A DNA stretch of 64,000 nt from an uncultured Roseburia sp. (GCA_910577925.1 CAJTOI010000006.1:1-64000); one strand, 5' to 3'; positions 52,268 to 61,540 are shown, numbered from the stretch's first letter. Notes: generated by a model not told the origin, from the letters alone. A program made the numbers and translations.

Positions 52268-53659
52268 TTACAGTTCGCAGTTATTCACGGTTCGCGGGAA
52301 CGGAATTACGTCGCGGATGTTCGACATTCCTGTCAGATACATCACGCAGCGCTCAAAACCGAGGCCGAAGCCCGCATGTCTCGCGGAACCGTATTTGCGC
52401 AGATCCATATAGAAATCGTAATCTCTTTCGTTGAGTCCGAGCTCTTTGATACGGGTCAGAAGCTTCTCATAATCGTCCTCTCTCTGGCTGCCGCCGATAA
52501 TCTCTCCGATGCCCGGAACCAGACAGTCAACGGCCGCAACCGTCTTTCCGTCCTCGTTTTGCTTCATATAGAAAGCCTTAATCTCTTTCGGATAGTCCGT
52601 GACAAATACCGGCCGCTTATAGATTTCCTCCGTCAGATAGCGCTCATGCTCGGTCTGCAGGTCACAGCCCCAGGACACTTTGTACTCAAACTTGTCATTG
52701 TGCTTTGCAAGCAGCTCAATGGCCTCCGTATACGTCACCCGGGCAAAATCGGAATGAAGCACATTGTCCAGCCGTTCGAGCAGCCCCTTATCTATGAAAT
52801 TGTTGAAAAACGCCATCTCTTCCGGCGCATGCTCAAGCACATAACCGATAATATACTTTAACATGCTCTCCGCGAGCATCATATCGTCCGCTAAGTCCGC
52901 AAACGCAATTTCCGGCTCAATCATCCAGAACTCTGCCGCATGGCGCGTAGTGTTGGAATTTTCCGCCCGGAAAGTCGGCCCGAACGTGTAGATATTCTTA
53001 AACGCCATCGCGTAGGTCTCGCCGTTTAACTGACCGCTGACCGTAAGATTCGTCGGCTTGTTAAAGAAATCTTTCGAGAAATCCACTCTACCGTCCTCTG
53101 TCATCGGCACATTGCCGAGGTCCATCGTCGTAACCTGGAACATCTCTCCGGCCCCCTCACAGTCGCTTCCCGTGATGATCGGCGTGTGCACATACACGAA
53201 ATCCCGCTCCTGGAAAAACTTATGGATCGCGTAGGCAATCAGCGAGCGCACCCGGAAAACCGCCTCAAAGGTATTCGTCCGCGGCCTCAGATGAGAGATG
53301 GTCCGCAGATACTCAAAGCTGTGTTTTTTCTTCTGCAGCGGATAATCCGGCGTGGACTCTCCCTCCACCGCAATCTCGGCTGCCTGAAGCTCAAAAGGCT
53401 GCTTCATCCCCGGCGTCGCCACCATCTTACCCGTGACGATAATCGCCGCGCCGACATTTAATTTTTCCACCTCGTCAAAATTTGCGAGCACATCCGAGTA
53501 CACGATCTGCACCGGCTCAAAAAAGGTACCGTCATTCACCACGATAAACCCAAAATTCTTAGAGCTGCGGATGCTTCTGACCCAGCCGCCGATTGTCACG
53601 GTCTGATCCGCATACTTCTCCTGATTCCGAAATAAATCCCTTACATTCACCAAATTCAT
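52268..53659 (-). CDS. asnS: Asparaginyl-tRNA synthetase
   Basis: A 463-residue class II synthetase. The N-terminal OB-fold domain (about 15-105, VTIGGWVRSIRSSKNFGF) is followed by the catalytic domain with motif 2 (FRAENSNTTRHAAEFWMIEPE) and motif 3 (GLGFERCVMYLTGM, ending IPFPRTVNNCEL). The motif-2 loop and ending are those of AsnRS rather than AspRS. It charges tRNA-Asn. No T-box leader fits in the 50-base gap upstream. Confidence 0.96.
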   Translation of the reverse strand: MNLVNVRDLFRNQEKYADQTVTIGGWVRSIRSSKNFGFIVVNDGTFFEPVQIVYSDVLANFDEVEKLNVGAAIIVTGKMVATPGMKQPFELQAAEIAVEGESTPDYPLQKKKHSFEYLRTISHLRPRTNTFEAVFRVRSLIAYAIHKFFQERDFVYVHTPIITGSDCEGAGEMFQVTTMDLGNVPMTEDGRVDFSKDFFNKPTNLTVSGQLNGETYAMAFKNIYTFGPTFRAENSNTTRHAAEFWMIEPEIAFADLADDMMLAESMLKYIIGYVLEHAPEEMAFFNNFIDKGLLERLDNVLHSDFARVTYTEAIELLAKHNDKFEYKVSWGCDLQTEHERYLTEEIYKRPVFVTDYPKEIKAFYMKQNEDGKTVAAVDCLVPGIGEIIGGSQREDDYEKLLTRIKELGLNERDYDFYMDLRKYGSARHAGFGLGFERCVMYLTGMSNIRDVIPFPRTVNNCEL

Positions 53660-53709
53660 CTTCTTCCTCCTTTACTTCCTTATCGGAAACCGCGTCATAA
53701 AAGGCTCCT

Positions 53710-55011
53710 CTAAGTCTCGTCCGCAGTCTCGGTCCCGTTCACTGCCTCGGTCCCCGCTTCACGCTCCGTCCCGTCCGCAGTCTCGGTCTCCGTCCCGTCC
53801 GCAGTCTCCTCCGGCGCTTCCTCAACCGTCACAACCGCGGTCTCCTTCACCGCGTCGAGCGCTCTGTCACACAGGTAAAATCTGCGGAAAATCGCTTCGC
53901 CGTATGCGGTGTCACCGTAACCGTACATCGAATACATGGCCTCCGCCGACTCGTACCCGCTGCTGCTCACCATCTGCTGTACATACGCGTCAAATTCTTC
54001 CTCAACGGCCGTAATTTCACGCTCCTCTGCGATCGTCATCATAATAAACTCAATGCGGACGCTCTTTTCCATGCTGGTATACCACTCCTCCTCGAGCTCC
54101 TCCAGCGTGACGCCGAGACTTTCGCTGACCGTCTCCTCAAGCTTCGACTCGTCGCCGCCGCAATACTGCTCGACAAACGAATGCCGGTAATCCGCCACAC
54201 GCGCATCCAGATAGTCTTCCGGAATCTCTACCGTACAATTTTCAATCAGATATTCCTGAACCGTATTGTAGATGTCGTATTCCTTATTGTAATCGGCATT
54301 GTCCGTCAGCATCGTGCGGATCTTATCGAGAAGCTCCTCCGTATTGGAAACCCCAAGACTCTCGGAAAAATTCGCCGCGACGACCGCATCATCCACCTGA
54401 TCAAACGGAATCTCTTTCTGAATCGAATTTACCGTAAACGTAAATACCACCGCTTTTCCCGCGAGGTCTTTATTGCCGTAATCCTCCGGAAAAGTGACGT
54501 CCCAGTCGATAACATCCCCGACGGATGCGCCCTTTAAGCCTTCCGAAAAGCCCTCGATATAACCGCTTCCCGATACGGATGCGTTTGCGTCCACATCAAT
54601 CAGCTGATGCTCTGCGCTTCCGCCCGCAAACGCTTCTCCGTCCAGCGTTCCGACATAATCGACATCCGCGATATCGCCCGCGCCGATCTTGGTCTTCGTC
54701 TCGTCCGCCGTATAATACGGACCGCTGCTGTTGTACCAGCTCTCAAAATAATCGGTCACGTCGCTCTCGTCCACCTCATAATCCCCGGTGAGTGTGACCG
54801 GGATCGCACTGTAGTCACAGAGTGTCGTATAGTCCGACGCCTTTAAGTCATACCGGCTTCCCTCCGGGACATAGGTCTCCTTTGCATCCTCCCCGCCTTT
54901 TATGCTCTCCGTGTTCTCTGCGTTTTCCGTACCGTTCCCATCCGTCCCGCAGGCGGCTGCGGATAATCCCAGAACTCCGCAGAGCAATAATACTGCTGCT
55001 CTTTTTTTCAT
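53710..55011 (-). CDS. FKBP/trigger-factor-like peptidyl-prolyl isomerase lipoprotein
   Basis: 433 residues. A lipoprotein signal (LGLSAAAC, Cys near residue 21) leads into an FKBP-type domain of trigger-factor kind (VDYVGTLDGEAFAGGSAEHQLIDVD, YIEGFSEGLKGASVGD, TFPEDYGNKDLAGKAV; about 110-215) and a trigger-factor-like helical C-domain to about 390. The tail has Thr/Glu repeats (GTETETADGTEREAGTE). It probably folds exported proteins on the outer face of the membrane. It lies 50 bases before asnS on the same strand. Confidence 0.87.
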   Translation of the reverse strand: MKKRAAVLLLCGVLGLSAAACGTDGNGTENAENTESIKGGEDAKETYVPEGSRYDLKASDYTTLCDYSAIPVTLTGDYEVDESDVTDYFESWYNSSGPYYTADETKTKIGAGDIADVDYVGTLDGEAFAGGSAEHQLIDVDANASVSGSGYIEGFSEGLKGASVGDVIDWDVTFPEDYGNKDLAGKAVVFTFTVNSIQKEIPFDQVDDAVVAANFSESLGVSNTEELLDKIRTMLTDNADYNKEYDIYNTVQEYLIENCTVEIPEDYLDARVADYRHSFVEQYCGGDESKLEETVSESLGVTLEELEEEWYTSMEKSVRIEFIMMTIAEEREITAVEEEFDAYVQQMVSSSGYESAEAMYSMYGYGDTAYGEAIFRRFYLCDRALDAVKETAVVTVEEAPEETADGTETETADGTEREAGTEAVNGTETADET

Positions 55012-55128
55012 ATTATAATATTACCTTTCTTTTCCCTCTTAGACAGTCTTTCCGCCTAACTTTACTAACATACCACAAATCCCCCGAAAAAAAAAGCCAT
55101 ACCACCAAACTTTCACAAATGTTTACGA

Positions 55129-55157
55129 TTGCTTTTTTGTCCAATCAATGCTAGAAT
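55129..55157 (+). promoter_or_regulatory. Promoter of the 171-residue membrane protein gene
   Basis: TTGCTT (55129-55134), a 17-bp spacer and TAGAAT (55152-55157) preceded by TGC (extended -10). AGGGAGG lies nine bases before the ATG at 55193. Confidence 0.75.
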
Positions 55158-55192
55158 AATTAAACAGTTTGTTTTCAGGGAGGATACTTTAG

Positions 55193-55708
55193 ATGAATGT
55201 TAGCCCGCTTACCATCGTGTTATTGGTTATTTTAGTAATCTTGACGATCGGATTGGTTGTGCTGTACTTTCTCGGCAAGAAAGCCCAGAAGCGGAAAGAA
55301 GAGCAGGACGCGCAGCTCGCCGCAAACGCACAGACCGTCACCATGCTGATCATAGATAAGAAGCGTATGCGGATCAAAGATTCCGGTCTTCCGCAGGTCG
55401 TCATCGACCAGACGCCGAAGCTGATGCGCCGTTCCAAGCTTCCGATTGTAAAGGCAAAGGTCGGCCCCAAGGTCATGTCACTGATTGCCGACGAATCGGT
55501 TTTTGACCTGATTCCTCTGAAAAAAGAGGTAAAAGCCTCTGTCAGCGGCATCTATATCACCCGTGTCACCGGTGTCCGGGGACCGCTTGAGAAGCCGGAG
55601 GGCAAGAAGAGCTGGCGCGCGAAATTAAAAGAAAAAGCGGACAGAGCACAGGCCGAATTGAACACCGAAAAGAAAGAGAACGAGAAAAAAGAGAAGAAAA
55701 AGAAATAA
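55193..55708 (+). CDS. Conserved membrane-anchored protein of unknown function
   Basis: 171 residues. One N-terminal membrane helix (about 5-27), a soluble beta-rich middle (TVTMLIIDKKRMRIKDSGLP, VVIDQTPKLMRRSKLPIVKAKVGPKVM) and a very basic Lys/Glu tail. I do not recognise a named family. It has its own promoter, a strong ribosome site and a clear terminator, so it is a stand-alone gene. GC content matches the chromosome. Confidence 0.8.
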   Translation: MNVSPLTIVLLVILVILTIGLVVLYFLGKKAQKRKEEQDAQLAANAQTVTMLIIDKKRMRIKDSGLPQVVIDQTPKLMRRSKLPIVKAKVGPKVMSLIADESVFDLIPLKKEVKASVSGIYITRVTGVRGPLEKPEGKKSWRAKLKEKADRAQAELNTEKKENEKKEKKKK

Positions 55709-55727
55709 CCGAGATCTGAGATTGCGT

Positions 55728-55778
55728 AAACCTCCGGACTGATGTAAGATAAAATTACACGGTCCGGAGGTTTTATTT
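55728..55778 (+). terminator. Terminator of the membrane protein gene
   Basis: AAACCTCCGGAC and GTCCGGAGGTTT (55728-55739, 55762-55773) form a perfect 12-bp stem with a 22-base loop, followed by TATTTC. Confidence 0.85.
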
Positions 55779-55804
55779 CATCTAAAGTAAAACCAGCATA
55801 CAAG

Positions 55805-56584
55805 TTGAAAAAACAAATGGAATGGGAGTATGTAAGTGAAATCCCAATGCAGGCCAAACTGCAATATATCATTACCTCTTATGAAAAAATATCGGAGGAA
55901 TTTTGGAAGAAAAAAGGAGTTCCTGAAATCAGTATAGGAAAAGAAACTCTTTATGAGGACAATGGAGATTTTTACATGGAATCTGTTTTTGAAGGTGATT
56001 CTACATATTGCCGTATTCCGGAGTCAGCAGGAGAATATATCATGGAATTGGCAAGTAATGGTTCTGATATTATAGACAAAAATGATATTTTTGCCTCATG
56101 GAATATCAATGATTTCGATGTTGAAACTGAAGATGGAACCGCCTTTAAGGAGCCGGATAAAATCTCAGAATCGGAAAATGAGCATGAGCATCATTTATAT
56201 AGTGCGGATGAACTTGCAAAAGTTTCAAAAGAACAAAAAGTAGAAATTCTTGACCAAGATTTAGAGATTGTTTTCACAATGACAGATTTAGAAGAAATCG
56301 CAGATTTTTATAATCAGATAAAACGTGAAACATGGTTGGAAATTGAAGGTCTGCCCGAAGAAAAAAGTAACATATGTGAAATAACGATTTATCAGCTTGA
56401 GCGGCATACAACAGATAAAAATCTGGTTGAAAATGAAAAATTGATATTATTTGAATCTCAAAAGCAATATTATCTATATGATATTATTCCAAGTTGTTCA
56501 AAAGATATTGACGATATGGAGATTTTTTATTCCATTCCAGATGATATTGCTAATTATATTAATAAATTGGCGAATCAAAATTAA
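55805..56584 (+). CDS. Unknown acidic protein, AT-rich orphan, possibly 5'-truncated
   Basis: An open frame of up to 259 residues from a TTG at 55805; the first ATG is at 55817 (MEWEYVSEIPM). There is no ribosome site before either codon, and the frame stays open back through the upstream terminator to 55748, so the gene may have lost its 5' end. The product is acidic and soluble, without signal peptide or membrane helix, and I do not recognise it. Codon use and base content are far more AT-rich than the flanking genes, which points to acquisition. Confidence 0.55.
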   Translation: MKKQMEWEYVSEIPMQAKLQYIITSYEKISEEFWKKKGVPEISIGKETLYEDNGDFYMESVFEGDSTYCRIPESAGEYIMELASNGSDIIDKNDIFASWNINDFDVETEDGTAFKEPDKISESENEHEHHLYSADELAKVSKEQKVEILDQDLEIVFTMTDLEEIADFYNQIKRETWLEIEGLPEEKSNICEITIYQLERHTTDKNLVENEKLILFESQKQYYLYDIIPSCSKDIDDMEIFYSIPDDIANYINKLANQN

Positions 56585-56653
56585 GATTTTGTACAATTCA
56601 ACTTTATAAAGCTGCAGCCAGATAAAAACTGAATCCCCCCGTCTGCGCCACGT

Positions 56654-56689
56654 AGAAGCGGCATATCCGGCACAATGATATCCGCTTCT
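56654..56689. other. Long inverted repeat downstream of the orphan gene
   Basis: AGAAGCGG-C-ATATC and GATAT-CCGCTTCT (56654-56667, 56677-56689) pair over 13 bp around a nine-base loop. There is no T tract on either side, so it is not a plain terminator. It lies between converging genes. Confidence 0.6.
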
Positions 56690-56704
56690 CATCCCACACG
56701 TTCC

Positions 56705-57148
56705 TCAGATGCGGAAGTCTCCCGTCCCTTTTGACTGTACTTTCATGACAATCGTGCAGTCGGCCAGGTGCTCGTAATTCACCTCGAGCGCATAGTCCAC
56801 CGTCACCTCAAGGCTGTCCTCCGCCTCTTTTACATCGAGCTTCGTGGCGTCAATCCCGATCAGGAGGCTGCCGTAAGGCGTATAATAATACGTCACGTTT
56901 TTCTTGTCCTTCTCGAACATCATATGTACATTGGAGACGCCGCGCTTCGTGATATCGAGTACGTTTTCTTCCAGCTTAATGATATTTCTGGTCTTCTCCG
57001 CAAATCCCTCGGCCACCTCGTCATAAATGATATAATGCTTCCCGTTTTTGTTGTAATAGTCCGCAGAGGTAATCACCTCCACCGGCTCTGCGTCTGTCTC
57101 CTCAGCAAACTGCAGCCCGCTGATCGACACCAATACTTCTTTCGTCAT
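56705..57148 (-). CDS. DUF1934 (YwiB-like) calycin-fold protein
   Basis: 147 residues of the DUF1934 type: a single beta-barrel domain with ADYYNKNGKHYIIYDE, NVLDITKRGVSNVHMMFE, TYYYTPYGSLLIGIDATKLDV and LEVTVDYALEVNYEHLADC. Related B. subtilis YwiB has a lipocalin-like fold of unknown role. It is cytoplasmic and monocistronic with its own promoter. Confidence 0.88.
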   Translation of the reverse strand: MTKEVLVSISGLQFAEETDAEPVEVITSADYYNKNGKHYIIYDEVAEGFAEKTRNIIKLEENVLDITKRGVSNVHMMFEKDKKNVTYYYTPYGSLLIGIDATKLDVKEAEDSLEVTVDYALEVNYEHLADCTIVMKVQSKGTGDFRI

Positions 57149-57179
57149 GCTATCCTCTCATTCAAACAATACTGATAAC

Positions 57180-57208
57180 ATAGTAACGGCTTTTCCCGAA
57201 AGATTCAA
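57180..57208 (-). promoter_or_regulatory. Promoter of the DUF1934 gene
   Basis: TTGAAT (57208-57203) and TACTAT (57185-57180) on the minus strand are 17 bp apart, about 32 bases before the start codon. Confidence 0.68.
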
Positions 57209-57254
57209 GCATTAATCTTCATTTTAATATAAAACAGCGGCAGCCCCGTAAAAG

Positions 57255-57881
57255 CTACTCTGTAAGCCCGTTCAGAAAAGACAGATACCGGAAACGCACC
57301 TGATAATTTCCCTCCGTAAATACTTCGCGGTATTCCTCCTCTGTCAGCACCTTCCTCAGTGATTCCTCCGCATCCGTATCCACCACCTCATACACGCTGT
57401 CGGAAAAGCACATATTCGGATACATCACGCACCACCAGTTATGTCCCTCGCCCTCTCCGATTACAAGCTCAAGCGCCTCATAGGTTCCGGCCGGAAACGT
57501 ATAATCCCCGTAAGTCTTCACCGGGAAATCCACCGCCGCAAGCTGCGCCGTGACATCGTAACTGCAGCCTTCCTCCGCAATGACATGCTCCGCAGTCTCT
57601 ACCACCTCGTCCATCGATGCGCGTATCACGGCTTCACACTCCGCGCGGTCTGACGCCGTCTTCATCCGCTCACCCAGCAGCGCCCCCACGGCGTCGCGCA
57701 CCTCGAGTTTCAGCTGCTGGTCTTCCTCGCTGTCACTGTTGGCGCGCACGTGGAACCGCACGATTTTTTCCGCAATCTCCCGCTGCAATTTTACCTGCTT
57801 TCCGTACTGCGCGCCCAGTACCGACGCGAGCAGTACAACCGCTCCAAAACATACATATAACACGGATTTTCTGTATTTCAT
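57255..57881 (-). CDS. spoIIR: Stage II sporulation protein R
   Basis: About 208 residues. An N-terminal membrane or signal segment (VLYVCFGAVVLLASVLGAQYG) is followed by the SpoIIR domain with IVRFHVRANSDSEEDQQLKLEVRDAV and GHNWWCVMYPNMCF. In sporulation it is made in the forespore and released to trigger SpoIIGA processing of pro-sigma-E in the mother cell. The ATG at 57881 is used; an ATG seven codons upstream is possible and neither has a strong ribosome site. A sigma-F-like promoter precedes it. Confidence 0.92.
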   Translation of the reverse strand: MKYRKSVLYVCFGAVVLLASVLGAQYGKQVKLQREIAEKIVRFHVRANSDSEEDQQLKLEVRDAVGALLGERMKTASDRAECEAVIRASMDEVVETAEHVIAEEGCSYDVTAQLAAVDFPVKTYGDYTFPAGTYEALELVIGEGEGHNWWCVMYPNMCFSDSVYEVVDTDAEESLRKVLTEEEYREVFTEGNYQVRFRYLSFLNGLTE

Positions 57882-57931
57882 ATCCCACGCTCTCTTTCTC
57901 ATTTATTTCATTCGTCCGAACTCTTTACACC

Positions 57932-57961
57932 GGATACTTCCCATATTTTTCCGTTTTATAC
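57932..57961 (-). promoter_or_regulatory. Candidate sigma-F promoter of spoIIR
   Basis: On the minus strand GTATA (57961-57957), a 15-bp spacer and GGAAGTATCC (57941-57932) resemble the forespore sigma-F consensus GYATA-N15-GGNRANAHTR. This is the expected regulation of spoIIR. Confidence 0.55.
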
Positions 57962-57968
57962 ATACGAT

Positions 57969-60032
57969 TTAAAATTTTTTCCAGTCTATCTGCAGATCGC
58001 AGACAATTTCCACCGAAGCTTCGTAAGTCTCCGGGGCAGACCGGTACGCAAAATACCAGTCGCGCTCTGCTCCGCCGAGCTTCCGGTAGCTGTTTGCAAG
58101 GTCTATTCCCTGTTCCTTCCGCAATTTTTCCGCCGTTTCATTCACATATGCGGTCAGGGCTTCCGTCAGTTCCTCCTCCGATGTCTCCCCCTTCTGACTG
58201 ACAATATTTCCGCTGCAGCAGATCTGCACCGATACCTGCCGCCGCCCGTTTTTCTCGTCAAAAGTAACCCGGCTTCGTCCGCCGCCAAGCTCCACAATCG
58301 CCTGGTCCCCCACGGAGAGCAGATACGATTTCAGTTTATTCTGCATGAAAAAGGAAACCTTCGCCTCCTCCGGGCTTATCATTCCTGCGGGCGTTCCCCG
58401 CTTCCATACGCAGTAAGCCTGCACCTTCGGCTTTCCGTCCGATTCCTCCGCAAAGGGGATAAACAGTGTTTCCTGCCGGTTCTCCTGTTCCTGGTAAAAC
58501 ATCCCGAGTGTCGGGTACATCCGCTTGTCGATTTCCGATACCGTCTCAAACTGCTTTTCCAAATAGGTCCCCACCGATTCCCCCAGGGTCTCCGACAGCT
58601 CCATAATCCGTTTTGCGTCCTCCACGGCCACCACATAGGTATTCCGCGGCACATCGCTTTTCTGTTCGAGCAGATCCAGAAGTTCCCGCATCTGCGCCTC
58701 GTTTTCAAGCAGTGCACGCTCCAGAAACAGCACTTTCAGGTGGTTGTAATCCGGCCGGCTGTTATCCGTATATTCTGCCGCAAGCCATGCCTCGCTGACA
58801 TTCGCCGTCTCTTTTACCGCCAGCTCCGCCGGGAAACTCCGGTCCTCCAGCTCGGCCGCCCCGCAGCCGCCGCACACCGTGCCCGAAAGCAAGACAAGCG
58901 CAATCATTGCCGCCGTCCTTTTTGCCGTCTTCTGCCCCTTAAAAAGCGACGCAAACCGCAAAAGCAGCGGCACCGCGATCAAAAACGGCGTGCCCGCGTA
59001 CCACAGGAACAATTCAAACCACCGCAGCGCGGATGCGCTCTGATAGAACACCAGCGCCAGAATCAGCACTGCCGGGAGCACTCCGATTGAAATCTTCCTC
59101 TCCCTCTCCCGCGCGCCCTTCCCGCTCCCGAGCCCAAGCAGATAAGTCAGACAGTATCCGCCGTAAAAGACGCTTCCGTTCAGCAGCGCATACAGCGAAA
59201 AAAACCAGATTCCGAACATAAACGCATCCGTCCGTTTGAGAAATCCTCCGTAGGTCTGTACCGTACTCATCATTGTGATCGCCGGAAATTCCATCTCGCC
59301 CAAAGCGCCGGCTCCAAAGATCCCGAGCAGAATCAGATACAGCGCCGCATAGACTCCGCCGCAGAAAAGCACCGCACCTTTTCCCGCGCGAAGCAGCGCC
59401 GCGCGCTTTTCGACATACCCGCCCAGAAACAGCAGCAGCGAAATCAGCCCCAGAAACACAAACACACAGTACCCGCCCAGCGCGATCCTGTCTGCGCCCT
59501 GCGTAAATACGGGCGCCCAGTAATCTGCCTGAACCTCGTCCGTCGCGAAAACAAACATTGCAAACAGCGGCGCCGCAAGGAACCAGAACAACAGCTCATA
59601 TGCTCTCGCACGCCCCTCGATACCGCCCCACACGCCGTAACCGGCCAAAAGCAGCAAAACGACGAGCACCAGCCAAAAAGACTCCTCCCCAAGCAGACTT
59701 TTTATAACCACGTCCGCAAACAGATAGGCCACATACCCCGCCAGCAGCACAAAGTACAGTACATACCCCGCCGTGCAGACTCGCCCGCACGCCTTCCCGA
59801 GCTTTCGCTCCAGATAGAGCGGAAACGCCTCCCCCATATCCCGCACAAGCGGCGCAAGCAGCCCCAGATACAGCAGTGCCGCCGCCACGCCGAGCGCAAT
59901 ACAAAAAATTCCGTCCCTGCCCGCCGTCTTTGCCAGCACCGTCGGCAGAAGCAGCGTGCCGGCGCCCAGCAGATCAAATGTCAGCAGGCGAAACGTCTGT
60001 CTCCCCGATATTTTATGATTATCCGCAAACAT
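57969..60032 (-). CDS. Fused GerAB-GerAC spore germination protein
   Basis: 687 residues joining two normally separate proteins. Residues 1-370 form a GerAB-type transporter with about ten helices (ISGRQTFRLLTFDLLGAGTLLLP, WGGIEGRARAYELLFWF). From about 372, an embedded signal-like helix ends in LLSGTVCGGC (Cys near 390) and leads to a GerAC-type domain beginning AAELEDRSFPAEL and ending QIDWKKF. Standard GerAC is a separate lipoprotein; here it should stay tethered to the permease through that helix. It lies 11 bases after gerAA with GGAGAGTAGGGAGG as the ribosome site. Confidence 0.88.
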   Translation of the reverse strand: MFADNHKISGRQTFRLLTFDLLGAGTLLLPTVLAKTAGRDGIFCIALGVAAALLYLGLLAPLVRDMGEAFPLYLERKLGKACGRVCTAGYVLYFVLLAGYVAYLFADVVIKSLLGEESFWLVLVVLLLLAGYGVWGGIEGRARAYELLFWFLAAPLFAMFVFATDEVQADYWAPVFTQGADRIALGGYCVFVFLGLISLLLFLGGYVEKRAALLRAGKGAVLFCGGVYAALYLILLGIFGAGALGEMEFPAITMMSTVQTYGGFLKRTDAFMFGIWFFSLYALLNGSVFYGGYCLTYLLGLGSGKGARERERKISIGVLPAVLILALVFYQSASALRWFELFLWYAGTPFLIAVPLLLRFASLFKGQKTAKRTAAMIALVLLSGTVCGGCGAAELEDRSFPAELAVKETANVSEAWLAAEYTDNSRPDYNHLKVLFLERALLENEAQMRELLDLLEQKSDVPRNTYVVAVEDAKRIMELSETLGESVGTYLEKQFETVSEIDKRMYPTLGMFYQEQENRQETLFIPFAEESDGKPKVQAYCVWKRGTPAGMISPEEAKVSFFMQNKLKSYLLSVGDQAIVELGGGRSRVTFDEKNGRRQVSVQICCSGNIVSQKGETSEEELTEALTAYVNETAEKLRKEQGIDLANSYRKLGGAERDWYFAYRSAPETYEASVEIVCDLQIDWKKF

Positions 60033-60043
60033 ATGACGCCTCC

Positions 60044-61540
60044 CTACTCTCCTTTTTGTCTCCGATCAAAGCGCAGTCTGACCCGTTCCCCCTGTTTTGT
60101 GTAAATGGGCCGTTTCCGCAGCCTGCGCATCGGGAATCTCCACAGAAAATCACGCTCATCCTCATAATCGTTTAAGTCTGCCCCCACAAACGGCGTCAGA
60201 TAGGGAATCCCAAAGCTTTTCAGCTGCGACAGATGAATCAGCACAAACATAAGCCCCACGAGCATTCCGAAAAACCCGAGCCACGCACAGATACCGATAA
60301 ACAGGAATTTCAGCAGGCGAAAGGCTGTCGCAAATTCCTCGTTCGGAACCGCAAACGAACACAGCGCGGTAAACGCGATCACGATCACCACAATCGGGCT
60401 GACCAGATTCGCCTCGACCGCAGCCTGGCCGATGATAAGACCTCCCACAATTCCGATCGTATTTCCCATCGCTCCGGGCAGACGCACGCCGGCCTCCCGC
60501 AGCAGTTCAAACGACAGCTCCATAATCAGTACCTCCACCACGGCGGGAAACGGCACGCCCTTCCTCGCCTCGGCAAAGGACAGCAGCAGCGTCGTCGGCA
60601 GTATCTGTGTGTGGAAATTTGTGACCGCAAGGTAAAGCCCCGGCAGCGTCATCGCAAAAAAAGACGCCATGTAGCGTATCAGCCGCTCAAAAGTGGCGAT
60701 CTCCCACCGGTTATAATAATCGTCGCTCGTGCGGATAAACGAATTGTAATCCGTCGGCAAAAGCAGCGCCTCCGGCGAATTGTCCGACATCAGCACCACG
60801 CGCCCCTCGAGAATCGACATCGCCGCGCGGTCCGGGCGCTGGGTGGTCTGGAACTGCGGAAACGGAGAGTACCACTTTTCCTCCGACAGCTGTTCGAGCA
60901 CGCCGCTGTCTAACACTCCGTCTATCTCAAATCCCTCAAGCCTGCGCTCAATCTCATCCAAAAGACCGGGGCGGACCAGATCATCCATGTACACCAGAAA
61001 GACATTTGTCTTCGAGCGGACGCCGATTTTTTTCTGTTTGACTTTGACCTGTGCAGTGCGGATGCGCTTCCGTATCAGCGCGGCATTCTGCTTGACGGAA
61101 TCCGTAAATCCCTCGTTTGAACCGCGCACGACCTTCTCCGAATCGGCCTCGCTCACCCCCATATTCGGATAGCCGTCATCCGGGATTTTAATCGCCTTTG
61201 CAAACCCCTCCACAAAAAGAATACTCTCCCCTGCGAGAAGTCCGTCGGCCGCCTCCTCAATCGTCATAAAATAAGTCGCATCCGAAGTCGCGAGCGCATT
61301 CTCCTCCAGCGCCCGAAGCAGTTCTTCCCTCGGAATGCTGCGCAGATATTTTAAAAGCTCAAGCAATGCGGAATTTCCCATATCGACCGCCACCTCGATA
61401 AACGTCAGGTAGCAGGGGACGTCCCCGTCCTTCCCCAGCTTCAGCCGCTTTTTCTTGATGTCGTCGCAGTCCGCAAACAGCTGTTCCATCCGGGCAATGT
61501 TTTCCGCAAGATTTTTTGTGACCGCAGTCTCTTTTGCCAT
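60044..61540 (-). CDS. Spore germination protein GerAA family
   Basis: About 498 residues. A large N-terminal soluble domain (to about 280; GESI-like LAGESILFVEGFAKAIKIP and EPDSEKVVRGSNEGFTDSV-type segment) is followed by a membrane domain with about five helices (SFFAMTLPGLYLAVTNFHTQ, GNTIGIVGGLIIGQAAVEA). It is the A subunit of the germinant receptor, forming a channel-like oligomer in the spore inner membrane. GGGAGGAAACG precedes the ATG at 61540. It is in an operon with the GerAB-GerAC fusion. Confidence 0.93.
   Translation of the reverse strand: MAKETAVTKNLAENIARMEQLFADCDDIKKKRLKLGKDGDVPCYLTFIEVAVDMGNSALLELLKYLRSIPREELLRALEENALATSDATYFMTIEEAADGLLAGESILFVEGFAKAIKIPDDGYPNMGVSEADSEKVVRGSNEGFTDSVKQNAALIRKRIRTAQVKVKQKKIGVRSKTNVFLVYMDDLVRPGLLDEIERRLEGFEIDGVLDSGVLEQLSEEKWYSPFPQFQTTQRPDRAAMSILEGRVVLMSDNSPEALLLPTDYNSFIRTSDDYYNRWEIATFERLIRYMASFFAMTLPGLYLAVTNFHTQILPTTLLLSFAEARKGVPFPAVVEVLIMELSFELLREAGVRLPGAMGNTIGIVGGLIIGQAAVEANLVSPIVVIVIAFTALCSFAVPNEEFATAFRLLKFLFIGICAWLGFFGMLVGLMFVLIHLSQLKSFGIPYLTPFVGADLNDYEDERDFLWRFPMRRLRKRPIYTKQGERVRLRFDRRQKGE

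Noticed and set aside
53660..53709. T-box leader before asnS
   Set aside because: The gap is only 50 bases and lacks the conserved T-box sequence.
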